From: JACPIL01 sp964362365
Lineage (GTDB): Archaea; Nanobdellota; Nanobdellia; Woesearchaeales; GW2011-AR9
Direction: 5' to 3'
Length of the DNA: 64,000 nucleotides
Assembly (NCBI GenBank): GCA_964362365.1
Contig: CAYIEF010000001.1
Coordinates: 1 to 64,000 of the forward strand
The first letter of the stretch is position 1. Each line of letters opens with the position of its first letter. The notes beneath the pieces are model-generated. The model searched no databases. It was not told the origin of the DNA and saw only the letters and a list, made by a program, of their open reading frames with translations. A program made the translations under genes and the position numbers. This document shows positions 43,308 to 52,489 of this stretch, piece by piece.

Positions 43308-44002
43308 ATGCGGTTATGAATGTAGTTCTTTTTGAAGGCTTAGTAAAATTGTTTTTAGTCGTGGTGGTAGTTTCAACCGCGTTTATCCTTACTGGAAAGG
43401 ATCTTCTGGCCTTATTCCGCACCTATGCGCTGCAGTCCGTGTTTATTGCTGCAGTTGCCTTTATCTTGTTCCTGCAGGAAAGAAATATGATTTTGTTGTA
43501 CACAGCCATGCTGACTCTGGTAAGCAAGGGAATAATAATCCCAAAGCTGTTGCAAAAAGTGCAAAAAAGCATGAATGTTCGCCGGGATATAGAATTCCAT
43601 TATCTGCAGCCAAGCGGATCAATCTTCTTGAGCATAATCTTGCTTTTAGTAGTACACCTAATTTTTTTAAAGATTATGCGTGATGTTACCACCAGCAGCT
43701 TGTTTCATACAGGATTGGTAGTGGGTGTTTCGTTAACCTTCATAGGAATGCTCATTATTTTCAGCCGCAGAAAGATCATCAGTAAAATTGTCGGATACCT
43801 AACCATGGAGAATGGGGCAGTATTGTTCAGCTTGTTTATGGGCGAATTGCCGCTTCTTATTGAAGTGCTGGTGCTGATGGACTTAATGGTGCTGGTGCTC
43901 GTTGCTGCTATGCTAGCCTTCGGCATGGACTCTTCTATTGAAGATTTCCACTACAAATTAAATCCCTTTCGGAGATGGTTTAAAGGAGGGAAGGAAGTAT
44001 GA
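43304..44002 (+). CDS. hyfE: Hydrogenase-4-type membrane subunit E (NuoK-like)
   Basis: 232 aa, about seven membrane helices, the size of HyfE. The C-terminal half (ENGAVLFSLFMGELPLLIEV) holds the Glu pair typical of the NuoK/MrpC-like part. Overlaps its neighbours on both sides by 4 bases (ATGA), which indicates tight translational coupling and equal expression. Confidence 0.85.
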   Translation: MNAVMNVVLFEGLVKLFLVVVVVSTAFILTGKDLLALFRTYALQSVFIAAVAFILFLQERNMILLYTAMLTLVSKGIIIPKLLQKVQKSMNVRRDIEFHYLQPSGSIFLSIILLLVVHLIFLKIMRDVTTSSLFHTGLVVGVSLTFIGMLIIFSRRKIISKIVGYLTMENGAVLFSLFMGELPLLIEVLVLMDLMVLVLVAAMLAFGMDSSIEDFHYKLNPFRRWFKGGKEV

Positions 44003-45447
44003 TTGAAAACATTATCATCATCGCAGTCATCATCGCGGCTATTGCATTGATAGCAGTTATTGCTTCGCGCTCCATCCGCATTATGAACGCAAGTACAATT
44101 ATTCACTCTTTTGCCACTATGGTATTGGCAGGATATGCCCTCAGCACAGTAAAGTTGCCGCTTTTTTTCCTGAAAAACCGCTATTTTTTTCTGGATGCTC
44201 TTGGCATTTACGAAATTTTCATTACTGGCTGCATATTTTTCCTCGCGGCCATCTATGCAAAAGGATACATGCATAGTTTAATAAAAGCTGGAGAACTTGA
44301 TCCCAAAAATGCAAAATTATTTTATGTGGTCTTCAATTTGCTGCTGCTGTCTGTAGTTTTAGCATTTAGTGCAAATAACTTAGCTTTGTTGTGGATTTTT
44401 GTTGAGCTCACCACGGTTCTTTCTGCCATCCTCATTGTGGTGTTAAATGCCAAAGAAAATATCACCGCAGCAATCAAATATGTATTCATCACTTCAACTG
44501 CAATGATCTTTTCGTTTATGGGCTTGATACTTTTATTCTTCTCCAGCAGGCAAGGGCTGGAAGAGGCAACCTTAAACTGGGATATGTTATTGCAAGGGGC
44601 GCAACAACTGCCGCCGCAATTATTGCTTTTCTCCTTTGTCCTTATTTTTGTGGGCTTTGCGGCAAAATCAGGAGTCGCTCCCTTTCATACCTGGCTCCCT
44701 GCAGCATACTCTAAAGCGCCTTCAGATGTAAGCGTGCTGCTTTCTGGAAGCGTTTCTATGATCGGGGTTTACGCTATCCTTCGCATCTATTCATTAACTG
44801 CGCATACGGTCGTGCATCCTTTTGCTTCCAAATTCCTGCTGGCATTTGGAGTTCTTAGCATAGGTATAGCTGCTCTAAGCATGTTGGTTCGAACCAATGT
44901 AAAAAAGATAATCGCTTTTTCCAGCATAGAGCATGTGGGAATAATGCTGCTGGGCATGGGAATAGGAAATATTGTCTGGATGGTATACCATCTACTGGCG
45001 CATGCCTTGGCTAAAGCGCTGCTCTTTTTTTCCGCAGGAATCATTCATCGCCAATACCAGAGCAACAAGATTGAAGCAATATACAATTTGTTTGAACTCC
45101 AGCCTTTCGCATCCTGGGGATTGATCATCGGCAGTGCTGCCGTGATAGGAATGCCCCTGCTTCCACTCTTCATCTCAAAATTTTTTATCCTTGCGGATTT
45201 GGCGAACGTTTCCTTACTGCTGTTATTGGCGGTATTGGTTTTGTTATTGATAGCCTCAGGTTCTTTTGCCTGGTTCATGATACAGATGATGCAAATCAAA
45301 GAAAATGTTTTACCCAAGTATCGTGCTCCCGCAAGCATGAAAATGGCCTTGTTCATTTTAATCGCGCTTTTATTGGCATTAGGCCTGTATGTTCCTGATA
45401 AGCTCTATGCAATATTAGAAAAAATAGTTGTCCAACTAGGGTTATGA
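43999..45447 (+). CDS. hyfF: Hydrogenase-4-type membrane subunit F (NuoN/MrpD family)
   Basis: 482 aa, 14 membrane helices, second antiporter-like subunit. LALLWIFVELTTVLSAILIV has the family Glu, FAAKSGVAPFHTWLPAAYSK the conserved lysine and PFHxWLP motif, and IIAFSSIEHVGIMLLGMGIG the later helix. All these ion-path residues are retained, in contrast to the cofactor sites of the soluble subunits. Confidence 0.9.
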   Translation: MIENIIIIAVIIAAIALIAVIASRSIRIMNASTIIHSFATMVLAGYALSTVKLPLFFLKNRYFFLDALGIYEIFITGCIFFLAAIYAKGYMHSLIKAGELDPKNAKLFYVVFNLLLLSVVLAFSANNLALLWIFVELTTVLSAILIVVLNAKENITAAIKYVFITSTAMIFSFMGLILLFFSSRQGLEEATLNWDMLLQGAQQLPPQLLLFSFVLIFVGFAAKSGVAPFHTWLPAAYSKAPSDVSVLLSGSVSMIGVYAILRIYSLTAHTVVHPFASKFLLAFGVLSIGIAALSMLVRTNVKKIIAFSSIEHVGIMLLGMGIGNIVWMVYHLLAHALAKALLFFSAGIIHRQYQSNKIEAIYNLFELQPFASWGLIIGSAAVIGMPLLPLFISKFFILADLANVSLLLLLAVLVLLLIASGSFAWFMIQMMQIKENVLPKYRAPASMKMALFILIALLLALGLYVPDKLYAILEKIVVQLGL

Positions 45448-45469
45448 AGGATCTGAGGGAAGAAAAACT

Positions 45470-47032
45470 ATGAATAGCTTGAAAACAGAATTGAAATACC
45501 TTTTCGGCTCTATGAAGTTCGAAGAAAAGAACGCTGGAGAGATACATATAGAAGCTGGAGAAGATGATTTTCTTCGCATTATTCCTGCGCTCGCTGAGAA
45601 AAAATGCATCCTCATTGATTTATTTGCTGTGGAAAATTTTGACAGCACAAAAAATATATTTTTATTGTACGTCTTTGAAAAGAGAGGCTGCTCTGAGGTG
45701 CTCATCCTTCAACGCAAAGTAAGTATGAAAACTTCTTCTATTGCTACGACCTTCCCTTCAGCATGCTGGTATGAACGAGAAATAACTGACGGATTCGGCA
45801 TTGAATTTACTGGAGCTTTTGATACCCGCCGGTTATTCCTGCATGAGATTTATCCCCAAGATTTTCATCCATTACGTAAATCTTTGGTGAATAAGCCTAT
45901 GAAGATGCAGGAATCAATCCCGCAAACTGAGGAATATAAGTTTAAGGAAATGCGTGGAGAAGGAGTCTATCAGATTCCAGTCGGCCCGGTCCATGCGGGA
46001 ATTATTGAGCCGGGACATTTTCGCTTCAGCGTCATTGGAGAAACAATCTTTAATTTGGAAGTGCGGATGTTCTGGAAGCATAGAGGGATAGAAAAATTAG
46101 CCGAGAATAAAAAGCCGCAAGAAGTTATAGCGTTAGCAGAAGCTATAAGTGGTGATGAAACAATAGCGAACTCCTTAGCATACTGTGTCGCAGTGGAAAA
46201 GATTTGTTCGGTCAAAATACCGCCCCGCGCTTTGTACCTGCGAACACTTTTTGCGGAGATGGAACGGATCTACGCTCTTTTAGGAGACTTGGCGGGAATG
46301 ATCATTGATGTAGCCTATCCCGCCGGTGCAAGCCCCCTTTTTATTTTGCGGGAAGAAATGTTGCGCTGGAATGAACGAGTAAGCGGTTCACGATTTTTTA
46401 AGAATGCCCTGCAGATAGGGGGAGTTAAGGCCGATGTTGGCAATGAAACATTAGAAGAACTAATTCAATACTTACGTGCTTTCTCCATACGTTTGAAACA
46501 GGCAGCAGATCAAGCTGTCCGCTTTACTTCTGTATTCGATCGGTTGGAAATGGCGGGAGTTGTAAAAAAAGAATTAGTAGATTCTTTGAATTTAAGCGGA
46601 CCCTTGGCGAGAGCTTCTGGAGCTGCTGCTGATGTGAGAATTGATCATCCTTATGGCTTGTATTTTAAAATAGCCCCCCACAACTTTGTTTTGGAACAAG
46701 GAGATGTGTTAGCGAGATTCAGAGTGAAAGTTGCCACCATTATAAACTCGATCAATATAATTCAAAAAATAATCAGGGAGATGCCGCAGGGAGAAATTAC
46801 TGCTGCATATACGCTCAAAAACGGCTTGGCGTTGTCTCTGGTGGAGTCCGCGCGCGGGCAGAATGTTCATTTTGTTTATATACAAAAAGGAGCAATTAGC
46901 CGTTACAAAGTCAGGACCGCTTCCTTTTGCAACTGGCAGGCAATTGAGCATGCAGTTCTTGGGAATATAATTCCTGACTTTCCGCTCATTAACAAAAGCA
47001 TGAATTTATCGTATGCTGGTACGGATATGTAG
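45470..47032 (+). CDS. hyfG: Large-subunit homologue (HyfG/NuoCD) without NiFe ligands
   Basis: 520 aa: an N-terminal 30-kDa (NuoC-like) domain to about residue 145 (WYEREITDGFGIEF) and a 49-kDa/NiFe large-subunit domain from about 160 (GPVHAGIIEPGHFRF). In hydrogenases the first Ni motif reads CGxC with a following His; here the place is ISGDETIAN, so the Cys become Ser227 and Glu230 and the His becomes Asn234. The C-terminal DPCxxC motif is MNLSYAGTDM, with Ser514 and Gly517. The rest of the fold (HRGIEKLAE, PLARASG, RIDHPYG) is well kept. No NiFe centre can form. Fits the Ehr group. Confidence 0.88.
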   Translation: MNSLKTELKYLFGSMKFEEKNAGEIHIEAGEDDFLRIIPALAEKKCILIDLFAVENFDSTKNIFLLYVFEKRGCSEVLILQRKVSMKTSSIATTFPSACWYEREITDGFGIEFTGAFDTRRLFLHEIYPQDFHPLRKSLVNKPMKMQESIPQTEEYKFKEMRGEGVYQIPVGPVHAGIIEPGHFRFSVIGETIFNLEVRMFWKHRGIEKLAENKKPQEVIALAEAISGDETIANSLAYCVAVEKICSVKIPPRALYLRTLFAEMERIYALLGDLAGMIIDVAYPAGASPLFILREEMLRWNERVSGSRFFKNALQIGGVKADVGNETLEELIQYLRAFSIRLKQAADQAVRFTSVFDRLEMAGVVKKELVDSLNLSGPLARASGAAADVRIDHPYGLYFKIAPHNFVLEQGDVLARFRVKVATIINSINIIQKIIREMPQGEITAAYTLKNGLALSLVESARGQNVHFVYIQKGAISRYKVRTASFCNWQAIEHAVLGNIIPDFPLINKSMNLSYAGTDM

Positions 47033-47039
47033 GTGAAAA

Positions 47040-47561
47040 ATGGCAAGTGCAATTGGTAACGTATGGAAGTCAACAGTGACGGAAGAATTCAAATTTCGAG
47101 ATGAGGAGTTCGAGCAGCTGGGGATAAAACTCAAAAGAGATATTGATTCCATATTTGGAAGAAGTTTGGCTATTAGAGAAGTAGATACGGGAAGCGATAA
47201 CTCTCCGGAGATTGAATTAGTAAATTTGACAACTCCTTACTATGATGTAGAGCGATTTGGGATTACCTTTGTAGCTTCGCCCCGCCATGCGGATGTTTTA
47301 ATAGTTACTGGTCCGGTTACCTGGAATATGGCCACAGCGTTGCGAAAAACCTATGATGCTACGCCATCACAAAAACTGGTTATTGCTTTAGGCGATGATG
47401 CTTGTGATGGGGGATTATTCAAAGGAAGTTATGCGGTTTTAGGGGGAGTCGATAAAGCCATTCCTGTCGACGTAAAAATTCCTGGAAATCCTCCTGCACC
47501 GAAAGAAATCTTAAAAGGATTATTAGCGCTTATGAAAAAAATAAGGGAAAGAGACTCTTAG
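47040..47561 (+). CDS. hyfI: Small-subunit homologue (HyfI/NuoB) without Fe-S ligands
   Basis: 173 aa. The NuoB/HycG-like core is clear: PRHADVLIVTGPVT, GGVDKAIPVDVKIPG. The four cysteines that hold the N2-type [4Fe-4S] cluster are all replaced: CNGCEIE is DNSPEIE (Asp53, Pro56), the third is Asp120 in LGDDACDGG and PGCPP is PGNPP (Asn150). Only one cysteine (122) is left. Starts 8 bases after hyfG with AGGTG upstream. No two-cluster ferredoxin subunit (HyfH/NuoI) is present nearby, so the complex has no visible electron path. Confidence 0.88.
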   Translation: MASAIGNVWKSTVTEEFKFRDEEFEQLGIKLKRDIDSIFGRSLAIREVDTGSDNSPEIELVNLTTPYYDVERFGITFVASPRHADVLIVTGPVTWNMATALRKTYDATPSQKLVIALGDDACDGGLFKGSYAVLGGVDKAIPVDVKIPGNPPAPKEILKGLLALMKKIRERDS

Positions 47562-47625
47562 TAATATTCATAAAAATGTTACCATGATTTTGCGGAAAGT
47601 TAATTAATTCTTGTTCTTGCTGTAA

Positions 47626-48363
47626 TCAGCGCTGAAGAGTGCTGAAGAAAACAAGATTATCTGCAATAAGCTGCGTCTGGCGCAAAACCGCCCCCAAGCC
47701 CAGCAGCCTGGCGTAACTATCAAAGATTTGTTCAGGATCATTCTTTAATTCATCAGCAATGTTGGTAAGATGCTTTAAAGATTCCAATGCGTATTTCCTG
47801 TAGCGTTGAATCTGCTCCTTTGTTCCGATCATATAATTTTCGGCTAATTCAGCAACACGATCCCTAAACGACTGATCATCCCGCGGATGTTCGTAGCCGG
47901 GATATCCTACTGCGCCGCCAACGGTTTGGTCCAGCGCAAAATTCCAGCATTTCTCAAAATAGGGCATCTCTGGAACCCAGTTTGCGGCGTCGCCGCCAAC
48001 TTGGCCAAGGCCGTAGATGAGCTTTTCTTTTTTTGGTTTTCGATAATGTAATCCTAGTTTATCAATATCAACATCAACATGTACAGCCATATGCTGCCTT
48101 TTTCCGCCCCCAACTCCTGCATACCAAAACTGAACGAGAAAGTGAGTAAACATATAGAGATTGTTTTGGTCGGCGAGATATTTTTGAAGACTTATACCCC
48201 CATCAACGGTTAGATAATTTCCTGATTGCTTGACAATATGCTTTACCAAATCCCAATTAAACTCTCCAAAGTTCTCAACATTAGTATCTAATTTTTTTCC
48301 TGAAGAAAAGAACATTATTTCTTTATTGAGGATTAAATTTTCCAGGGAAAGAGTTGAAGCCAT
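47626..48363 (-). CDS. Hypothetical 245-aa protein
   Basis: Cytosolic. N-terminal half mixed alpha/beta with HMAVHVDVDIDKLGL and a glycine-rich IYGLGQVGGDAANWVPEMPY, C-terminal third helical. Several Trp and Tyr residues suggest a ligand pocket. Convergent with the Ehr-like operon and separated from it by 64 bases. Family not recognised. Confidence 0.5.
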   Translation of the reverse strand: MASTLSLENLILNKEIMFFSSGKKLDTNVENFGEFNWDLVKHIVKQSGNYLTVDGGISLQKYLADQNNLYMFTHFLVQFWYAGVGGGKRQHMAVHVDVDIDKLGLHYRKPKKEKLIYGLGQVGGDAANWVPEMPYFEKCWNFALDQTVGGAVGYPGYEHPRDDQSFRDRVAELAENYMIGTKEQIQRYRKYALESLKHLTNIADELKNDPEQIFDSYARLLGLGAVLRQTQLIADNLVFFSTLQR

Positions 48364-48418
48364 ACGGCTGAGAAAGAAGAAGAATTATTTAAGCTTTCTT
48401 ATTCAATTATTTTTCAAT

Positions 48419-49717
48419 TTATGGCTTATACCTCTCCATAGTCCTCGGAAATGGTATGGCATCTTTCACCGTTTCCAGACCGCAAATCCAGGCGATTAAT
48501 CGTTCCACCCCTAAACCAAAGCCGCCATGAGGAACACTGCCATATCTTCTCGTATCTAAATAAAATTCATACTGCTTGGGGTCTTCACCCTGAGCAATCA
48601 AGCGTTTCTTGATTTTCTCCAAATCATGCTCTCGGTGAGAGCCGCCGACAATCTCTCCATAACCTTCCGGAGCCAGCACATCACAGCCCTGGACAACTTT
48701 CGGATTTTTTGGATCTTCCGTCATATAAAATGCCTTCACTGCTTTAGGATAATGAGTGACAATAACCGGAACATCATAAAGTTTAGTCAATTTCTCTTCT
48801 TCAATGGTTCGCAAATCTTTGCCCCACTGCACTTTCATCTTGCACTTTTGATCCAGAATCTTCAGGGCTTCATCATAGGTCATGCGCACAAATGGCTTTT
48901 TCATGGAAGGTTTTAATTTTTTCAGGTCGCGCTGTAAAATGTTCAGTTCCATTTTGTTTTGTTCCAGAACCTTCTTTACCACGTGTTTGATCAAACCTTC
49001 CGCATGGTCTTGTATATCCTTGAATTCCGCCCAGGCTATCTCCGTTTCCGCATGCCAATACTCAGTTAAATGACGGGAAGTCTTGCTTTTCTCCGCCCGA
49101 AAGCTGGGAGAGATGGTGTAAATTTTTTCCAAGGCAAAAATAGCCGGCTCTGCATACAACTGCCAGGTCTGCCCTAAGAAGACATCCTTTTTGTCGAAGT
49201 AATCCACGCTGAATAATTCTGCTCCCCCTTCCGCCTGCACCGCTTGGAAAATAGGAGAATGATATTCATAAAATCCCTGCTCTCTGAAATATTCGTGAAT
49301 AGCATTGAAAACAGTGCTTCTGACCTTCAAAATAGCAATCATCTTCTGGCTGCGCAGCCACAAATGGCGGTTGTCGGCCAGGAATTCTACAGATTGATCT
49401 TTGGTAATCGGATAGTTTTCACTTATTCCAACTAGATGATATGATTCTACCTGTATTTCGTAACCGGTGGGAGCACGGTCATCTTTTTTTATTTGTCCAG
49501 TAATTTCTAAAGAAGCTTCTACTTGGAAACGGTCGATTTCATCCCATTTCTTGTCAAATTTTTCCCGCTCAAAAATACATTGGATTATATTGCTGGAATC
49601 CCTCAGTACCACGAACTTATATTTGTTGCTGCCTCTTTCGCGATGGATCCAACCTCTAACAGAAACTTTTCCCGAGCCTTTCTTCATCGCTTCCTGGATG
49701 GAGAGGTATTGCGCCAT
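48419..49717 (-). CDS. asnS: Asparaginyl-tRNA synthetase
   Basis: 432 aa class IIb synthetase. N-terminal OB fold (VSVRGWIHRERGSNKYKFVV) binds the anticodon. Motif 2 is FRAEKSKTSRHLTEYWHAET and motif 3 is GFGLGVERLIAWICG followed by DAIPFPR. The Arg-His-Leu-x-Glu-Tyr-Trp wording and the final PFPR favour Asn over Asp specificity. Shorter OB-to-core linker than bacterial AspRS. Asparagine synthetase is encoded two genes away. Confidence 0.9.
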   Translation of the reverse strand: MAQYLSIQEAMKKGSGKVSVRGWIHRERGSNKYKFVVLRDSSNIIQCIFEREKFDKKWDEIDRFQVEASLEITGQIKKDDRAPTGYEIQVESYHLVGISENYPITKDQSVEFLADNRHLWLRSQKMIAILKVRSTVFNAIHEYFREQGFYEYHSPIFQAVQAEGGAELFSVDYFDKKDVFLGQTWQLYAEPAIFALEKIYTISPSFRAEKSKTSRHLTEYWHAETEIAWAEFKDIQDHAEGLIKHVVKKVLEQNKMELNILQRDLKKLKPSMKKPFVRMTYDEALKILDQKCKMKVQWGKDLRTIEEEKLTKLYDVPVIVTHYPKAVKAFYMTEDPKNPKVVQGCDVLAPEGYGEIVGGSHREHDLEKIKKRLIAQGEDPKQYEFYLDTRRYGSVPHGGFGLGVERLIAWICGLETVKDAIPFPRTMERYKP

Positions 49718-49845
49718 AATCCTCGTAGATAAAGGGAGGGTATAAAAATGTTTTTGTGGGGTTTCGGCTTGGTTTTAGGTTAAGCAGTAAAAGACTAAAG
49801 AAAATTATATATATCAGTAACATAACTGAGGACTAGGTGTAGGAA

Positions 49846-50232
49846 ATGGTGGCGTTAGAAGGAATTGTTCTGCATTCGTTAGATATAGATATAACCAGTC
49901 GCTTCTATGAAACTTTGCTCCGAATACAGTTTAAGGAAGAAAAACACGACGAAGGACCAAGGCATTATGCTAGTCATCTTGAAAATGGCTTACTTTTAGA
50001 AATATATCCCCCGCCCAAGGCAAAGAATCCTCCAGTAACTCCTGCTCCTTCCGATGCAAGCAGGGTAAGGGTGCCAAATCATTCAGACCCTAGCCTCATC
50101 TTCAGAGTAAAAGACCTTGAAGTTACTTTAGAGCAAATGAGAGAATATACGAAAGGAGGAGTAAAAATGCTTCCTTACGGAGCAAAAATTTATGACCCCG
50201 ATGGACGAGCAATTTATCTTCATAAAGTTTAA
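49846..50232 (+). CDS. Glyoxalase/VOC-family protein
   Basis: 128 aa. The beta-alpha-beta-beta-beta module of the vicinal-oxygen-chelate fold is visible: VLHSLDIDITSRFYETLLRI at the start, a Glu ligand in GLLLEIYPPP, and a C-terminal strand ending DPDGRAIYLHKV. Metal-dependent lyase, dioxygenase or binding protein; substrate not predictable. AGGTGTAGG lies before the ATG. Confidence 0.7.
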   Translation: MVALEGIVLHSLDIDITSRFYETLLRIQFKEEKHDEGPRHYASHLENGLLLEIYPPPKAKNPPVTPAPSDASRVRVPNHSDPSLIFRVKDLEVTLEQMREYTKGGVKMLPYGAKIYDPDGRAIYLHKV

Positions 50233-50244
50233 TTATTTCCACTC

Positions 50245-51906
50245 TCAAATCTTCTGAACTGCCTGCTGATGCACTGCAACTGCTCTTCCTGACGGATCAG
50301 CCATGCCTTGGAATGATTTACTCCATCGGTAGGCAGTAGGCGTGGAACAGGCAATAGAGGGACCTACTTCAACCGTAAGAGCAGCATCTTTACTAGGAAA
50401 AAATTCTTCGAAAATACTTCTGTAGAAGTATGCTTCTTTAGTTGCTGGCGGCTGTACCGGGAAACGCTCTGCTGCCTTGGCCATCATTTCATCAGAAATT
50501 TTTTCTTCTGCATGCGTTTTCAAGGAATCAATCCAGCTGTAGCCTACCCCGTCAGAAAATTGTTCTTTCTGGCGCCAGAGCACCGATTCAGGTAAAAAGC
50601 CTTCAAATGCTTTCCGTAAAACATATTTTTCCATTTTTCCTGGTCCGCACATTTTATCTTTCGGATCAAAGCTCATGGCGTATTCTAAAAAATCTTTATC
50701 CAAAAAAGGCACGCGAGCTTCTACGCCCCAGGCGGCCATAGATTTGTTGGCGCGCAAACAGTCGTACTTGCTTAATTTTTGTAATTTTCGGACGGTTTCT
50801 TCATGAAACTCCGTGGCATCCGGCGCCATGTGGAAGTATAAGTAGCCGCCAAAAACTTCATCAGCCCCTTCGCCGGAAAGAACCATCTTGATGCCCAAAC
50901 TTTTAATTTTCCTGGCCATCAAATACATAGGGGTGGAAGCACGGATGCTGGTCACATCGTAGGTTTCGATATGATAAATAACATCACGCAAAGCATCAAT
51001 CCCTTCTTGAACGGTAAATTTTAATTCGTGATGGACACTTCCAATATATTCCGCTACCTGGCGAGCGAATTTAAGATCTGGCGAGCCTTCTAAGCCTATG
51101 GAAAAGGAATGTAACCGCGGCCACCAGGCCTCTTCCTGGTCTCCTGATTCAACACGCCTGCAGCTGAATTTAGCCGCGATAGCAGCAATCAAAGATGAGT
51201 CTAACCCTCCAGAGATTAAAACTCCGTAAGGAACATCGCACATCAATTGTTTTTTTACTGCAGTTTCTAACTCTTGGCGTAATTTTGGCAATGAAACAGG
51301 TGTGGTTGGAATTGTGGTTGCCCATGCTGGCTTGTACCATTTCACAAATTCTTTTTTGCTGCCCAGATAATAATGTCCGGGAGGAAATTCCTGCAGTTTT
51401 TCACAATATGGTTCAAGCGCTTTCATTTCGCTGGCAACGTAGAGTGCTCCTTCACCATCCCATCCAATATACAAAGGCACAATACCGATATGGTCTCGAG
51501 CAATAAAATATTCTTTGGTATTTTGGTCATAGATGCAGAAGGCAAAGATGCCATCTATCTTCGATAAAAAATCTGGTCCCATTTCATCGTAAAGGTATAA
51601 TAATACTTCGCAATCCGATTTGGTCTGCCATTGATGATCTTTCTTTAAGGTAGTTCGAAGTTGTTGATGATCATAAATCTCTCCGTTGGCAATAAGCACT
51701 CTTCCTTTGGCAGTATCATGTAACGGCTGCGCTCCATGTTCTACGTCAACAATTGACAATCGTTCATGCGCCAGAAGGCAAAATTCGTCATTATAAATAC
51801 CGCTCCAGTCCGGCCCGCGGTGGCGTATGCTAGAAGCCATCTTCAGGGCTTGAGAGCGTCTTGCTTCCTGGTCCTTTTTCCCAAATATCCCGATTATTCC
51901 GCACAT
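50245..51906 (-). CDS. asnB: Asparagine synthetase (glutamine-hydrolysing)
   Basis: Makes Asn from Asp, ATP and glutamine amide. 553 aa, the AsnB length. The mature N-terminus has the catalytic Cys2 (MCGIIGIFG), SIRHRGPDWSG and an NGEIYDH loop; the synthetase half has the ATP pyrophosphatase motif GVLISGGLDSSLIAAI and VLSGEGADEVFGGY. Divergent from the Lrp-type regulator, with a TATA element about 30 bases before the start. Confidence 0.95.
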   Translation of the reverse strand: MCGIIGIFGKKDQEARRSQALKMASSIRHRGPDWSGIYNDEFCLLAHERLSIVDVEHGAQPLHDTAKGRVLIANGEIYDHQQLRTTLKKDHQWQTKSDCEVLLYLYDEMGPDFLSKIDGIFAFCIYDQNTKEYFIARDHIGIVPLYIGWDGEGALYVASEMKALEPYCEKLQEFPPGHYYLGSKKEFVKWYKPAWATTIPTTPVSLPKLRQELETAVKKQLMCDVPYGVLISGGLDSSLIAAIAAKFSCRRVESGDQEEAWWPRLHSFSIGLEGSPDLKFARQVAEYIGSVHHELKFTVQEGIDALRDVIYHIETYDVTSIRASTPMYLMARKIKSLGIKMVLSGEGADEVFGGYLYFHMAPDATEFHEETVRKLQKLSKYDCLRANKSMAAWGVEARVPFLDKDFLEYAMSFDPKDKMCGPGKMEKYVLRKAFEGFLPESVLWRQKEQFSDGVGYSWIDSLKTHAEEKISDEMMAKAAERFPVQPPATKEAYFYRSIFEEFFPSKDAALTVEVGPSIACSTPTAYRWSKSFQGMADPSGRAVAVHQQAVQKI

Positions 51907-51981
51907 GGGCTTTTTCAGAGAGGGATTTGTTTTTATATTTATTCCAAAAATAATGAAAAATAATCCTAAAAATACGAAATA

Positions 51982-52007
51982 TTTATATAAAAATGGAACA
52001 TTTGTTC
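51982..52007 (+). promoter_or_regulatory. Promoter and palindromic operator of the Lrp-type gene
   Basis: TATA box TTTATATAA at 51982-51990, then the perfect inverted repeat GAACA-TT-TGTTC at 51996-52007, five bases before the ATG at 52012. TATA-to-ATG spacing fits a leaderless transcript. A site between TATA and start is the classic place for an archaeal autorepressor, and it lies 90 bases from asnB. Confidence 0.55.
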
Positions 52008-52011
52008 TATT

Positions 52012-52464
52012 ATGGAAGCAAAAATAGACGAGAAGGATAAAATGATTTTAGAAGTTTTGAAAGAGCATGCAGACTATGCCACCCGACAGATTGCTAAAAA
52101 AACCAGATTGCCCATAACCACAGTACACAACCGAATCCAAAAATTAAAGAAAGAGAAAATTATTAAGAAATTTACGGTAGATTTAGATTATCATAGGCTG
52201 CGGGAGGGATTTAGGGCGTATGTGTTAGTCTCGGTCGATCTTTCATTATTGAAACAGAAAAATAAATCGCAATATAATGTAGCGAAAGAGATACGAAATT
52301 TTCCTTTTGTAGAACGCGTTGATATTGTTTCAGGAGGAACGGATTTAGTGGCTATGATACGAGTGAAGGATGTGGCGGAATTCGATCAAGTGTTGCTGAC
52401 GAAATTGCAGAGAATAGAAGGAATTGATAAGACCCAGTCGTTGATTGTGATACATGAGGAGTGA
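52012..52464 (+). CDS. Lrp/AsnC-family transcription regulator
   Basis: 150 aa. N-terminal winged helix-turn-helix (MILEVLKEHADYATRQIAKK, then ITTVHNRIQKLKKEKIIKKF) and a C-terminal RAM/ligand domain (VERVDIVSGGTDLVAMIRVK). The arrangement next to asnB suggests regulation of asparagine synthesis or of itself; the palindrome at its promoter is a likely target. Ligand unknown. Confidence 0.87.
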   Translation: MEAKIDEKDKMILEVLKEHADYATRQIAKKTRLPITTVHNRIQKLKKEKIIKKFTVDLDYHRLREGFRAYVLVSVDLSLLKQKNKSQYNVAKEIRNFPFVERVDIVSGGTDLVAMIRVKDVAEFDQVLLTKLQRIEGIDKTQSLIVIHEE

Positions 52465-52489
52465 TATTATCTAAAAAAGTACAAAAAAA

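Noticed and set aside
45470..47561. Functional NiFe hydrogenase
   Set aside because: All Ni and Fe-S cysteine positions are substituted in both subunits.
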